From Ameyamaea chiangmaiensis (GTDB lineage Bacteria > Pseudomonadota > Alphaproteobacteria > Acetobacterales > Acetobacteraceae), in the NCBI RefSeq assembly GCF_025995235.1, contig NZ_BAPT01000016.1:1-50299 (forward strand): a stretch of DNA of 50,299 nt, given 5' to 3'. This document shows, in pieces, positions 14,584 through 23,670 of the stretch. Position numbers and translations under genes: made by a program. The notes beneath the pieces are model-generated. The model was not told where the DNA came from. It made no database searches and saw nothing but the letters and a program-made list of their open reading frames with translations. Position 1 is the stretch's first letter. Every line of letters begins with the position of its first letter.

Positions 14584-15435
14584 TCAGCCCCCTGCGCCGA
14601 GATGCGCCTTGGCCAGACGCTCGAACTCGCTGACCTCGAGTGTTTCCGCGCGCCGGCTGCCATCGATCCCGGCCTCGGATAGCAGGCGTTCACCGCCGAT
14701 CGCCTTGAGGGCACCGCGCAGCATCTTGCGTCGCTGGCCGAATGCGGCGGCTGTGACCCGCTCCATGGCCCGGAAAAGATCGGGTACGGGCTGGGTGGCA
14801 TGGGGCGTCAGTTGCGCGACCGCCGACCAGACCTTCGGCGGGGGCGAGAACGCACCGGGCGGTACCCGCATCACGATGGCGCAGCGCGCGCACCACTGTG
14901 CCAGAACCGCAAGACGACCGTAATGCGCGCTGTCGGGGGCGGCGCAGATGCGCTCGGCGACTTCGAGCTGGAACATCAACGTCAGTTTTTCCCACGCGGC
15001 CGCCTGTCGCAGCCAGCCGACCAGAAGCGGCGTGCCGACATTATACGGCAGGTTGGCAATGACCTGACGTGGCGCCGGCCCGAGCGCGGCGAGATCAAGA
15101 CGTGTGGCATCGCCCTGCACCAGCGACAGCCGATCGGGCGAACCGGCGGCAAGTTCGGCGATGATGGCGCAGGCGCGCGGGTCGATCTCCACCGCATGGA
15201 TATGCGCCGTGGGGCTCGCCAGCAGGGCGCGTGTCAGGCCACCCGGGCCAGGGCCGACCTCGACTACCGTGCGTCCCGCCAGGTCTCCCGCCAGGGCGGC
15301 AATGCGGGTGGTGACGTTCAGGTCGAGCAGAAAATGTTGGCCGAGCGCCTTGCGCGGATCCAGCCCGTGGCGGGCGACGGTCTCGCGCAGGCTCTCCTGC
15401 GGTCCTGGGACGGGAGCCGCGTTGAGCTCCGCCAT
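14584..15435 (-). CDS. rsmA: 16S rRNA dimethyladenosine transferase RsmA (KsgA)
   Basis: The 283-residue enzyme dimethylates two adjacent adenines in the 3' hairpin of 16S rRNA, using SAM, late in 30S assembly. Visible marks are GQHFLLD near residue 33, the SAM loop VEVGPGPGGLTRALL (about 59-73), the acidic VEIDPRA, the catalytic NLPYNVGTPLL and the C-terminal FSPPPKVWSAV. Length is normal. Its ATG shares a base with the surA stop, so the two are co-translated. It is the last gene of the lptF-lptG-lptD-surA-rsmA series. Confidence 0.95.
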   Translation of the reverse strand: MAELNAAPVPGPQESLRETVARHGLDPRKALGQHFLLDLNVTTRIAALAGDLAGRTVVEVGPGPGGLTRALLASPTAHIHAVEIDPRACAIIAELAAGSPDRLSLVQGDATRLDLAALGPAPRQVIANLPYNVGTPLLVGWLRQAAAWEKLTLMFQLEVAERICAAPDSAHYGRLAVLAQWCARCAIVMRVPPGAFSPPPKVWSAVAQLTPHATQPVPDLFRAMERVTAAAFGQRRKMLRGALKAIGGERLLSEAGIDGSRRAETLEVSEFERLAKAHLGAGG

Positions 15436-16778
15436 CAGACGCGGTTGGGCACGGTCTTGTCGCGCACATCGATGACCGACCGGCGGTGCAGATCGCGGTC
15501 AAGCTGGCGCGAGGCCTGTTCGACACGCTCGTTCATCAGCTGGTCCGCGATATCGGCGGGCGACTGCTGGGCGAAGTTCTTCTGCTGACGCGAACATACC
15601 ATCAGGATGTCGATCCCGTCCGTCGACACCAGAGGATGGCTGGGTGTGCCCGGCGTCAGGCCTTCCAGCACGCCGCGCATCTGCGGATTGATCCGTTCGA
15701 GTTGCAGTTGGCCGGGGTCGGACGGCCGCTTCTCGCCAAGCTGGTGGTTAAACTCCGCCAGCTGCTCGCACGAATGGGCGGACTGGGCGATCTGGCCGGC
15801 TTTCTGCAGCGCTTCGCGTTGCTGCGGCGTCGGTGCCTGCGGGTTGAGGGGGGTGTCGAAGGGCACGAAGGCCTGACGCAGGGTGACGAGGGTGCCCATC
15901 TGGTGGCCGATCGTGCGCTTGCCTTCCAGCGTTGCGATGACGTAGCCGCCGGCGACGCGGATCGGGTTGGAAATCGCACCGATCGGCATCTGGCGTGCCA
16001 CCGCGACGACCTCCGGATCGAGGTTGTCTTCCTGCACCCAGCCCAGTGATCCACCCTCCAGCGCTGTCTGGCTCTGGGAGAACTGGGCGGCGACGATGGC
16101 AAAGGGTGCCCCGTTGCGCAGTTCCTGGATGATCGTCTGCGTGAAGGCCAGCTCGCTTTCGGAGTGGCGGGGATCTTCGACCGGGATGAAGATTTCACTG
16201 ATCATGTATTGCGGCTTGCCGTCCTCGCGCTGGAGGGCGGCCTCGCGCTGGGCGATTTCCTGTGCCGTGACGCGGCCGCGATCGCCGACTTCCTGCCGCA
16301 GAACCTGCGTCCAGCCGATCTGGACGCGGATCTGGTCGATCAGCGTCGTCAGGGACACGCCGTCCTGCGACAGCTTATCGCGCAGCGCGTTTTCCGGCAT
16401 GCCGTTCCGGCGCTCGATGTCCGAAATGGCGGCGGCGATCTGCTCGGGCGCGATGTTGATGTGGCGCGACAGCATCTCCTGCTGGCGCAGACGCTCGTCG
16501 ATCAGCTGCCGCACGATCTGCGGGCGCAGGCGCGCCACCAGTTCGGGGGTCATCTGCAGGCCGGTCGACAGCGCGAAGAGGCGACCGCGGCTGTCGACGT
16601 CACGCTGGGTAAGCAGCGTGTTATTGATCACGGCAATAATCTGCTCTTCGGGTGCCCCCTCGGCCTGCGCGCCCGGCGCAGTCGTCCTGGCCGCATGGGT
16701 GTGGCCTGGTGCCGCCAGCGCCGGAGTGCCGGCAAGGGCTGTCAGCGTCAGAAGCAGGCCAGGCATCGAAAGGCGCAT
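15435..16778 (-). CDS. surA: Periplasmic chaperone/peptidyl-prolyl isomerase SurA
   Basis: The 447-residue product (ATG at 16778, directly before the signal peptide RLSMPGLLLTLTALAG) carries an N-terminal chaperone region (about 60-200). One parvulin domain follows (ISEIFIPVEDPR, GGSLGWVQEDNL, GGYVIATLEGKR, about 200-300), and a C-terminal part closes the protein. SurA escorts outer-membrane proteins, including LptD, across the periplasm. An upstream in-frame start at 16826 would place 16 extra polar residues before the signal peptide, so I rejected it. The gene follows lptD by 135 bases and overlaps rsmA; pdxA, often found between them in proteobacteria, is not here. Confidence 0.93.
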   Translation of the reverse strand: MRLSMPGLLLTLTALAGTPALAAPGHTHAARTTAPGAQAEGAPEEQIIAVINNTLLTQRDVDSRGRLFALSTGLQMTPELVARLRPQIVRQLIDERLRQQEMLSRHINIAPEQIAAAISDIERRNGMPENALRDKLSQDGVSLTTLIDQIRVQIGWTQVLRQEVGDRGRVTAQEIAQREAALQREDGKPQYMISEIFIPVEDPRHSESELAFTQTIIQELRNGAPFAIVAAQFSQSQTALEGGSLGWVQEDNLDPEVVAVARQMPIGAISNPIRVAGGYVIATLEGKRTIGHQMGTLVTLRQAFVPFDTPLNPQAPTPQQREALQKAGQIAQSAHSCEQLAEFNHQLGEKRPSDPGQLQLERINPQMRGVLEGLTPGTPSHPLVSTDGIDILMVCSRQQKNFAQQSPADIADQLMNERVEQASRQLDRDLHRRSVIDVRDKTVPNRV

Positions 16779-16913
16779 GAAAAGGTGTCTTTCTTGGTCG
16801 GTGCGGACGATCTCGACAGGGATCATACCAGAGCCTGGGTCAGCATTGAAACAGGGGCAACCATCGGCGGGTGCGCGTGTCGTAAAACAGGCACGCGCCT
16901 TGTGGGAACGGCA

Positions 16914-19256
16914 TTACTTCACGCCGAACGAGCCGATGGTCTTGAAGGTCAGATTGAACAGAATGGTGGAATTCCGCTGCTGGCCGCCGATCGAGGTGTA
17001 TTGTTTGAGATACAGCAGGTCGATGCCAAAGCAATCGTTGCTGTACCCGATGTCGCCGCCAAGAGCTACGAACTCGTGGCGTGACAGAGACCTCCGGGCG
17101 TAGGCCGACAGGTGATACTCGCGCCAGTTTGTGGAAAAGCCCGCCGTGACCTCGTTCGTGCGCTGGAAATAGACCGAGGGCGGCGTGCCCGTCCGCAGGT
17201 CGTTGACGTAGTAGTAATAGGGCGTCACGGGTTCGTAGACATAACCGCCGAACACGTGGAAGTGGTTGACCCCGGCGCTGAGCAGGCCGTCACCGAAATC
17301 GATCCGGCCGGTATAGGGGTCGATCCGCCCGCGCACGGTCATGTTCAAAAACGGATTGGGCGCCAGCCGCAGTCGACCGACGATATCGGACAGATGGTGG
17401 TTCAGGCCCGAATAGGGCAGGCGGTTCTGCTGGATATGTTCCTGAACGCTTTCGCCGACCAGCATGTCGACCTCATGCCCATTCCAGTTCCAGCTACTGT
17501 GGACACCGAAGTTGGCGCGAATGCCGCCATCGAGACGATCAGTGCCGTTGTAGCGGTTGAGAGAGAACAGCGTGCTGTCGGTGAATTCGTAGGACAGCGA
17601 GTCTTCGTTGGGCAGATAGCGCGTATTGCTGTTGCCCGTGTTGGGCGCTGCGATGACCTGCGCGATGGGTTCGAGGATCTGTGCGCCATGGCCCCGGGCA
17701 AAGGTGCGCAGGAACGGCCAGTTCATTTTCAGCGCGACAGTCGGAAGCACCTGTCCGGAGACATGGGAACGTCCCTCGGGCACGTAGATCGGCGACTCGT
17801 CGAGGTTCGTGCCGCGATAGACCATCGAGTCCAAGCGCAGGGTCAGCAGCCACTGCTGGCCGAGCTTGTTGTGAAACGGCCGGTCCCAGTTCATCTGGAG
17901 CTGGCCGCGCTGGTCGGAGGCACCGGTCGACCGGTAGACGTCAAAATCCTGCGTCTGGAACGAGAAGCGGCCGCCCCACGCATCGGGCTGCCCGTTGAAG
18001 CGGTACAGGAAGCGCGGCAGCACCCACGGCAGCTCGCTGTCGTTGATGACGCCCTGGTTCAGGCCCTGATAGAACTGGCCGTCCAGTCGGGCGTAGCCTC
18101 CGGTGCCCAGACCCTCGAGATAGACGTTCGAGTTCAGCGTTTCCTGACCGTACCCCTGCACGCGGTAGTCGCGCATGTAGTTCGCCGAGGTGGCCAGATT
18201 GATATTGGCGCCGGCCGACCAATAGCGTGACACGGCGAAATCGCCCTTGGCGAAAACGTATCCCTGCAACCCGTGCTCGTCGGCCGTGCCGGTCGTCGTT
18301 CCGAACAGGTTGGTATAGGAGCTTTGGTTGTGGGTGTCGTACGCGGCCCCGGCCATGATCGAAATCTTGCCGAAATTCAGCAGATTTCGATACTGCGCGC
18401 TGAGCTGCGGGGCTGTGCGGGTGGAGAACAGCCCCTGGAACGTCACGTCGGACTGGTCATTGATCACCCAGTAATAAGGCAGGGTGAAATAGGTGCCCAG
18501 ATAACGGTCATGAGGCGAAATGCCGGGGGTCAGAAAGCCGCTGCGCCGCTTGACCGACGGATCGGTCATGGAGAACCACGGCAGATAGACCAGCGGGACA
18601 CCGAGGAAATCGATCCAGGCGTGCCGGAACTCGATTGTCTGATGCTCCACGTCCTGCGTCGCGCCATAGGCCCGTAGTTGCCAGAACGGCGGCCGTTCGG
18701 GGTGCTGCGCGCAGATGTTGCAGGCGGTATAGACCGCGTGGCTCATGTCGTTGAGCTGGCCGTTGGTGCGGCGCGCGCCACTGGCCGCCAGTTTGGCGTT
18801 GTCGTTCATGGACGCGAAATACCGCGTCATGATCCCGTCCTTCATGCCGTTGCTCAATTCGGCGTAGTTCGAGAACAGCACGCTTCCGTCGGGCTCGACG
18901 ATCGCGACGTGTCCGCGCGCGGCGGCGACACCGGTGTCGCGATTATAGGTCACGGTGTCGGCGCGCAGAACCTGATCGCCCTGCCAGATCTGGACGTTGC
19001 CGCTCCAGGTCACCAGACCGCGTTTGTCGTCATACTCCGTGCGATCGGCAAGGAACGTAACCGGGTCGGCGCCGGTGGTCTTGCGCCCGGTATCGACGTG
19101 CAGCGTCGGCCCGCTGCTGGGCCGTTGCTGGGCCAGCGCGTGTGGCGACAGGGCGACGGCTGCCAGCGTCGATGTGCCGAACAGGCCTGCGGCGAGAAGA
19201 AGATAGCGTCGGCCGGGCAGCGGAAGCGTGGCGCCGACCTCTGGGTGCGTCGTCAT
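16914..19256 (-). CDS. lptD: LPS-assembly outer-membrane protein LptD
   Basis: The 780-residue protein inserts LPS into the outer leaflet together with LptE. After a signal peptide (YLLLAAGLFGTSTLAAVAL) comes the OstA/LptA-like beta-jellyroll (FLADRTEYDDKRGLVTWSGN through about residue 180), then the large barrel. Cys residues in YTACNICAQHPE and NDCFG are placed for the interdomain disulfide. The barrel ends in TIGSFGVK. The ATG shares a base with the lptG stop; an earlier in-frame start (19322) lies inside lptG and is unlikely. This is the middle of a coupled lptF-lptG-lptD set. Confidence 0.95.
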   Translation of the reverse strand: MTTHPEVGATLPLPGRRYLLLAAGLFGTSTLAAVALSPHALAQQRPSSGPTLHVDTGRKTTGADPVTFLADRTEYDDKRGLVTWSGNVQIWQGDQVLRADTVTYNRDTGVAAARGHVAIVEPDGSVLFSNYAELSNGMKDGIMTRYFASMNDNAKLAASGARRTNGQLNDMSHAVYTACNICAQHPERPPFWQLRAYGATQDVEHQTIEFRHAWIDFLGVPLVYLPWFSMTDPSVKRRSGFLTPGISPHDRYLGTYFTLPYYWVINDQSDVTFQGLFSTRTAPQLSAQYRNLLNFGKISIMAGAAYDTHNQSSYTNLFGTTTGTADEHGLQGYVFAKGDFAVSRYWSAGANINLATSANYMRDYRVQGYGQETLNSNVYLEGLGTGGYARLDGQFYQGLNQGVINDSELPWVLPRFLYRFNGQPDAWGGRFSFQTQDFDVYRSTGASDQRGQLQMNWDRPFHNKLGQQWLLTLRLDSMVYRGTNLDESPIYVPEGRSHVSGQVLPTVALKMNWPFLRTFARGHGAQILEPIAQVIAAPNTGNSNTRYLPNEDSLSYEFTDSTLFSLNRYNGTDRLDGGIRANFGVHSSWNWNGHEVDMLVGESVQEHIQQNRLPYSGLNHHLSDIVGRLRLAPNPFLNMTVRGRIDPYTGRIDFGDGLLSAGVNHFHVFGGYVYEPVTPYYYYVNDLRTGTPPSVYFQRTNEVTAGFSTNWREYHLSAYARRSLSRHEFVALGGDIGYSNDCFGIDLLYLKQYTSIGGQQRNSTILFNLTFKTIGSFGVK

Positions 19257-20371
19257 CAGCCGTCCTCGAGATGCAGCAGGAGAGAGACAGCCAGACACAG
19301 CCCCGCGCAGGTCGGTGCCCATGCGGCCATAACGGTCGGTAGTGCCCCGGACTCGCCGAACTGTTCGGCAATTTTAGAGATACTGAACAGTGCGAACCCC
19401 GCTGCGACACCCGAGCCTATCATGCGGGCGACTCCCCCGCGCCTAGTGGGTCGCATGGAAAACCCCGCCGAGACAAGCGCCATCGTACCGGCCAGGATCG
19501 GAAGGGCGAGCAGCGTCTGGAAATGCAGCCGATGCCGGAGGGACGAGAAGCCGGACCGATCGAGCAGCCGGATAAAGCCCGGCAGCGCCCAGACGGACAG
19601 GGTATCGGGCGACGCGAAGCTTTCCTCCACCCGTGAGAGTGTGAGGTCGGTGGGCAGCGAGATACGCCCGGCCGGTCGCGGCAGATGATCGGGCAGGATC
19701 GTGCTGGCATCGACCAGTATCCATGCGCCGTCGCCCAGCCAGCCCGACGGTGCCTCCACCCGCACCAGAAGCCGGTCGCGGTCGTCGAGACGAAAAATGC
19801 TGATGGCCTGAAGCTCGAGGCGCACGCGGCCCTGCATGTGAATGGCGCGTGCGTGGAGAATGGCGACACCGTGCGGCACCAGGCCGGTATCGATCTGGCG
19901 CAGCCACAGATCGCCACCGTTCAGCGTCAGCTTGCCCCCCCCTGTGCTGAGATAGGTCTGGTCGAGCACTTCCGCGCGCCGATACATCATTGAGGACAGG
20001 GGAGAGAGCGCGCCGGTGGCCAGCGTGCCGATCAGGATGGCGCAGGCCAGCGGGGCGGCCAGGAACTGCCACGCCGAGATCCCCGCCGCGCGGGCGACGA
20101 TCAGTTCGGACGATCGGGTCAGGCGCCAGAAACAGACGATCCCACCCAGCAGGACGCCGAACGGCAGGATATCCATGACAAAGAACGGCACGTGCAGCCC
20201 GGCGATTTCAAGGACAACCGATGTGGGCACGTTGGGCTTGGTCGCCACGCGGCGCAGGAGGTCGATGAAGTCGAACAGCGACACGAGGCCGGTCAGCGCC
20301 GCGATCATGGACAAAACCATCGCGGTGAATTGTCGGGCCACATAGAACGACAGGGTGATCGAGACGCTCAT
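19256..20371 (-). CDS. lptG: LPS export permease LptG
   Basis: The 371-residue inner-membrane subunit pairs with LptF and the ATPase LptB to extract LPS from the inner membrane. It shows the YjgP/YjgQ pattern: three N-terminal membrane segments (with DIVL-type DILPFGVLLGGIVCFWRLTR and SELIVARAAGISAWQFL coupling helix), a periplasmic jellyroll of about 130 residues and three C-terminal segments. It overlaps lptF by four bases and lptD by one. Confidence 0.93.
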   Translation of the reverse strand: MSVSITLSFYVARQFTAMVLSMIAALTGLVSLFDFIDLLRRVATKPNVPTSVVLEIAGLHVPFFVMDILPFGVLLGGIVCFWRLTRSSELIVARAAGISAWQFLAAPLACAILIGTLATGALSPLSSMMYRRAEVLDQTYLSTGGGKLTLNGGDLWLRQIDTGLVPHGVAILHARAIHMQGRVRLELQAISIFRLDDRDRLLVRVEAPSGWLGDGAWILVDASTILPDHLPRPAGRISLPTDLTLSRVEESFASPDTLSVWALPGFIRLLDRSGFSSLRHRLHFQTLLALPILAGTMALVSAGFSMRPTRRGGVARMIGSGVAAGFALFSISKIAEQFGESGALPTVMAAWAPTCAGLCLAVSLLLHLEDG

Positions 20372-21576
20372 GCCGCGTCTTCTTCAGCCGTCGGTCGCAT
20401 GGCCGCGCCGAGCTTGCGGGCGGCGATGTGATCGCGCAGCTCGTCGGTGAACATGATGGCCGCGCACACCAGCCCCGGTGCGAGCGATACGAGCCAGATC
20501 AGCGGCACAAGTCCGAGATCGCGGCCCGCGAAATTCTGGATCATCAGGTTCGCCGCCAGCAGTCCCACGACCGCGAAGATCGCTAGCAGGGGCCGCGTGA
20601 TTGATCCGTGCCGCGAGAACACGCCGCGCAGGATCGCCAGAAGGCCGATCATGGCGAACGAGAATGCCGTCAGGGGCGCGGTCAGCCGGCGCCATCCTTC
20701 CACTGCCATCTTGCCATGGGCGTTCGTGTTCATTTCGCCTGTGGGGTGAAACAGCTCGTGAAGAGACATTTCGGAGATGTCGCGGAAGCGCTGCTCATCC
20801 CCGTGGCTGGACGCCAGATCCATCGTGTTCTGGGCAAAACTCAGCATGTTCAGGCGACCGGTCTTGCGGTCGATTTCCTCACGCGTGCCGTTGTACAGAA
20901 TGACGCGGGGCTGGTCGTTCAGGACCACGAGCGCGCCGTGCTCGGCCAGGATCGTCGCATGGCTCTGGGGCGTGCGGTCGTCCTCGACCAGGATGCCGTG
21001 CAGGGTGCCATCCCGGTCGCGCTGGCGGACATAGACGGTCATAGTGGGCGACAACTGGGCAAAGACGCCTTCCTGTAACAGGAAGGCCGCCATCTTGTTG
21101 CGGATCTGGAATTCGTATTTCCGGAAGGAATGATAGGATTTCGGCACGATCCAGAGATTGAGTAGAAAGCACGTGGCCGTGGCGATCAGCGCGCACATCA
21201 GGCCCGCCCGCGCCAGCGAGAACTGCGACAGCCCGGCTGCGCGCATCACGGTCAGTTCCCGGTCGCCCGACAGGCGCTGATAGCCGAACAGCACGACCAG
21301 AAAGGTCGTGATCGGCAGGATCACCGCGATGAACGACGGCATCAGCAGGCTGGTCAGTTCGATGAACACTCGCAGGGACAGGCCGCGTTCGACCACCAGC
21401 GAGATAAACCGCAGCGATTGCGTAAGCCAGATCAGCGCCGCAGCCCCCCCGGTCGTGGCCACAAGGCCAAGCAGGAGCTGGCGGAGCGTATAGCGGTCGA
21501 GCAGCGTCAGGCGGCAGGCCGCGCGCAGACGTGCCACGGCGGCCGGCCAGCGATCGGTCCCGGGGATGTCGGCCAT
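20368..21576 (-). CDS. lptF: LPS export permease LptF
   Basis: The 402-residue partner of LptG. It has the N-terminal segment LLDRYTLRQLLLGLVATTGG, the coupling helix SGDRELTVMRAAGLSQFSLA, a periplasmic domain with VRQRDRDGTLHGILVEDDR and three C-terminal membrane segments. I chose the ATG at 21576 because the sequence before it is in the reading frame opposite to the preceding dehydrogenase gene. The gap to that gene is only eight bases, so they are probably co-transcribed. Confidence 0.93.
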   Translation of the reverse strand: MADIPGTDRWPAAVARLRAACRLTLLDRYTLRQLLLGLVATTGGAAALIWLTQSLRFISLVVERGLSLRVFIELTSLLMPSFIAVILPITTFLVVLFGYQRLSGDRELTVMRAAGLSQFSLARAGLMCALIATATCFLLNLWIVPKSYHSFRKYEFQIRNKMAAFLLQEGVFAQLSPTMTVYVRQRDRDGTLHGILVEDDRTPQSHATILAEHGALVVLNDQPRVILYNGTREEIDRKTGRLNMLSFAQNTMDLASSHGDEQRFRDISEMSLHELFHPTGEMNTNAHGKMAVEGWRRLTAPLTAFSFAMIGLLAILRGVFSRHGSITRPLLAIFAVVGLLAANLMIQNFAGRDLGLVPLIWLVSLAPGLVCAAIMFTDELRDHIAARKLGAAMRPTAEEDAA

Positions 21577-21584
21577 TGGGCGAG

Positions 21585-23042
21585 TCAGGTGGGCTGCGCG
21601 GGAAAGATCTTTCCCGGGTTCATGATGTTGCGCGGGTCGAGGGCCTGCTTGATGCGGCGCATCGTCTCGAGTTCCGCGCCCCCGCGCCATTCGGGCATCA
21701 TGTAGGTCTTGAGCTGCCCCACGCCGTGTTCGGCGGAGAAGGATCCGTCCAGGTCGCGCACGATGGCGCAGACGCTGTCCATGATCTCGTGGTCGCGCGC
21801 CAGGAATGCCACCGGGTCCATGCCTTCGGGCTGGACCAGGTTGAAGTGGATGTTGCCGTCGCCCAGATGTCCGAACGGCGCCACGCGGATGCCGGGGATC
21901 AGGGCCTCGCACGCAACGGTCGCGCGTTCGATCAGGGCCGGCACACGCGAAACCGGGACCGAGACGTCGTTCTTGACGCTCGCGCCGGCGCGACGCTGGG
22001 CCTCGGCGTGTTCCTCGCGCAGGCGCCACAGGGCGGCACTCTGGCTTTCGCTCTCGGCCATCACGGCGTCGAGAACGGTTCCGCTCTCCAGCGCGTCGCC
22101 CAGAACGCTTTCCATGAGCGTGCGAATGGTGTCGTCCGCGCGCGCACTGGCCAGTTCGACCAGCACATAGGCAGGGGCGGGTTCCGCCAGAGGCAGCGTC
22201 GCCCCTTCGATCAGGTCGGTCACCATCGCCATGCCCGTGCCGGACATGTACTCGAACGCCTGGATCGCGGCCGGGTCCTGCGCGCGGAAAGCGCCGAACA
22301 GTGCAAGGGCGGCCTGCGCGTCGGCCACCGCGCATAGCGCGATCTCGCGCGAGCGTGGCTGTGGCTGGAGCTGGAGGATCACGGTGGACAGGATACCCAG
22401 CGTGCCTTCCGAACCGGCGAGCAGCTGGCGCAGGGCATAGCCCGTGTTGTCCTTGCGCAGGCGGCGCAGGCCGTTGAAGACTTGCCCGTCGGGCATGACC
22501 GCTTCGAGCCCGACCAGAAGCTCGCGCGCATTGCCATAGCGCACGGTGTTGTTACCGCCCGCGTTGGTGGCGATCACGCCGCCGATCTGGGCCGAGCCTT
22601 CCGACGAGATGGACAGTGGCAGCATCATGCCAGCCTCCCGCGCGGCGTCCTGCGCGGCCTTGAGCGTCACGCCGGCCTCCACCACCATCGTGAGGTCATG
22701 GGGGTCGATCTCGCGGATGCGGTTCATGCGCGACAGGCACACCACCACCGCACGTCCGGACGCATCGGGCGTGGCGCCGCCGACCATGCTGGTGTTGCCG
22801 CCCTGCGGAACGATCGGCACGGCATGCTGCCCGCACAGGGAGACGATCGCGGCGAGTTGGGCCGTGTCGGCCGGGCGCAGGACGGCCGCGCATTGCCCCT
22901 GATAAAGAGATCGCCAGTCGGTGGTGAACGGGGCGACATCGCCGGCGTCCGTCAGGATGCCCGACGGCCCGAGCAGGTCGTGCAGGGCGCGTGCGAGAGC
23001 GGGTGCCAGGGATGGCGCGGTGAAGGGGGAGGAATCGGACAT
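21585..23042 (-). CDS. FAD-linked 2-hydroxyacid dehydrogenase, GlcD/D2HGDH type
   Basis: The 485-residue flavoprotein has a PCMH FAD domain (PQGGNTSMVGGATPD about residue 79, then SSEGSAQIGGVIATNAGGNN and GSEGTLGILS) and the C-terminal oxidase domain with FGHLGDGNIHFNLVQP and SAEHGVGQLK, whose His residues bind the substrate-side metal. Such enzymes oxidise D-2-hydroxyacids (D-lactate, glycolate, D-2-hydroxyglutarate) and pass electrons to a quinone or an electron-transfer flavoprotein. No glcE/glcF partner is adjacent, which favours a single-subunit D-lactate or D-2-hydroxyglutarate dehydrogenase. The exact substrate is not readable. Confidence 0.88.
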   Translation of the reverse strand: MSDSSPFTAPSLAPALARALHDLLGPSGILTDAGDVAPFTTDWRSLYQGQCAAVLRPADTAQLAAIVSLCGQHAVPIVPQGGNTSMVGGATPDASGRAVVVCLSRMNRIREIDPHDLTMVVEAGVTLKAAQDAAREAGMMLPLSISSEGSAQIGGVIATNAGGNNTVRYGNARELLVGLEAVMPDGQVFNGLRRLRKDNTGYALRQLLAGSEGTLGILSTVILQLQPQPRSREIALCAVADAQAALALFGAFRAQDPAAIQAFEYMSGTGMAMVTDLIEGATLPLAEPAPAYVLVELASARADDTIRTLMESVLGDALESGTVLDAVMAESESQSAALWRLREEHAEAQRRAGASVKNDVSVPVSRVPALIERATVACEALIPGIRVAPFGHLGDGNIHFNLVQPEGMDPVAFLARDHEIMDSVCAIVRDLDGSFSAEHGVGQLKTYMMPEWRGGAELETMRRIKQALDPRNIMNPGKIFPAQPT

Positions 23043-23124
23043 GGAAGGATGCTCTACTCCATTTCGGGGGCGCCGGGGGAGAGATGATGTCCGGCGCGGG
23101 TCTTGGGGGACTATCGGCCGGGGA

Positions 23125-23670
23125 TCATCCGTGCAGGAATTGGGCGTTGGAGGTGGGCGCGGACAGGACGAGCGCGTGCCAGAATTCGCTGCCCGCGATA
23201 CCGACCACGGTCCCGACGACCAGGGCCATGATCGCGACCGTCAGCCGCCGCGTGGTCAGCGTGGAGCGCATGGCCACCAGCTCGGCCTGCGTTTCGGTCC
23301 GTGCCTTCTGGGTCGCGATCAGGCGGCTGCTGAGTTCGGCGGCCTGCGCTCGGGTGGTGCGCAGGTCGAGATCCATGCGGTTGAGGCTTTCGGTCAGGCG
23401 CAGGATCTGGGCACGGGCGGCTTGCATGTCCGCCGTGCCCGCCCCGGACGTGCTGCGGCTGGCGCGGGCGCGCGGGGCCGCGCGGGGCGGCGGGTTCGGG
23501 GCAATCGCCACGAACAGGTTCTTCAGTGCGCCCCCGGTCGTCTTGTTGCGCTGGGCCCGCGACCGCAGGGCGTCGAGGGCGTTGCTGGCCTGTCCGGGCT
23601 GGTCGTCGAGGACCAGAGCCAGAATGTCGGACAGGATCTTGACCTCCCTGGGGTCGAGGCTGTCGCTCAT
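23125..23670 (-). CDS. Hypothetical coiled-coil membrane protein
   Basis: A 181-residue protein with a helical N-terminus (PREVKILSDILALVLDD), a low-complexity Ala/Arg/Pro linker (about 55-75), and a coiled coil (residues about 80-130, RAQILRLTESLNRMDLDLRT onward). It closes with a C-terminal membrane segment (LTVAIMALVVGTVVGIAGSEF). Its ATG overlaps the sua5 stop as ATGA, so it follows sua5 in one transcript. I recognise no family; a tail-anchored inner-membrane scaffold fits the layout. Confidence 0.65.
   Translation of the reverse strand: MSDSLDPREVKILSDILALVLDDQPGQASNALDALRSRAQRNKTTGGALKNLFVAIAPNPPPRAAPRARASRSTSGAGTADMQAARAQILRLTESLNRMDLDLRTTRAQAAELSSRLIATQKARTETQAELVAMRSTLTTRRLTVAIMALVVGTVVGIAGSEFWHALVLSAPTSNAQFLHG

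Noticed and set aside
21577..22335. LptF with a 250-residue N-terminal extension
   Set aside because: The extension is a shadow of the dehydrogenase gene on the same strand in another frame; the family start is the ATG at 21576.
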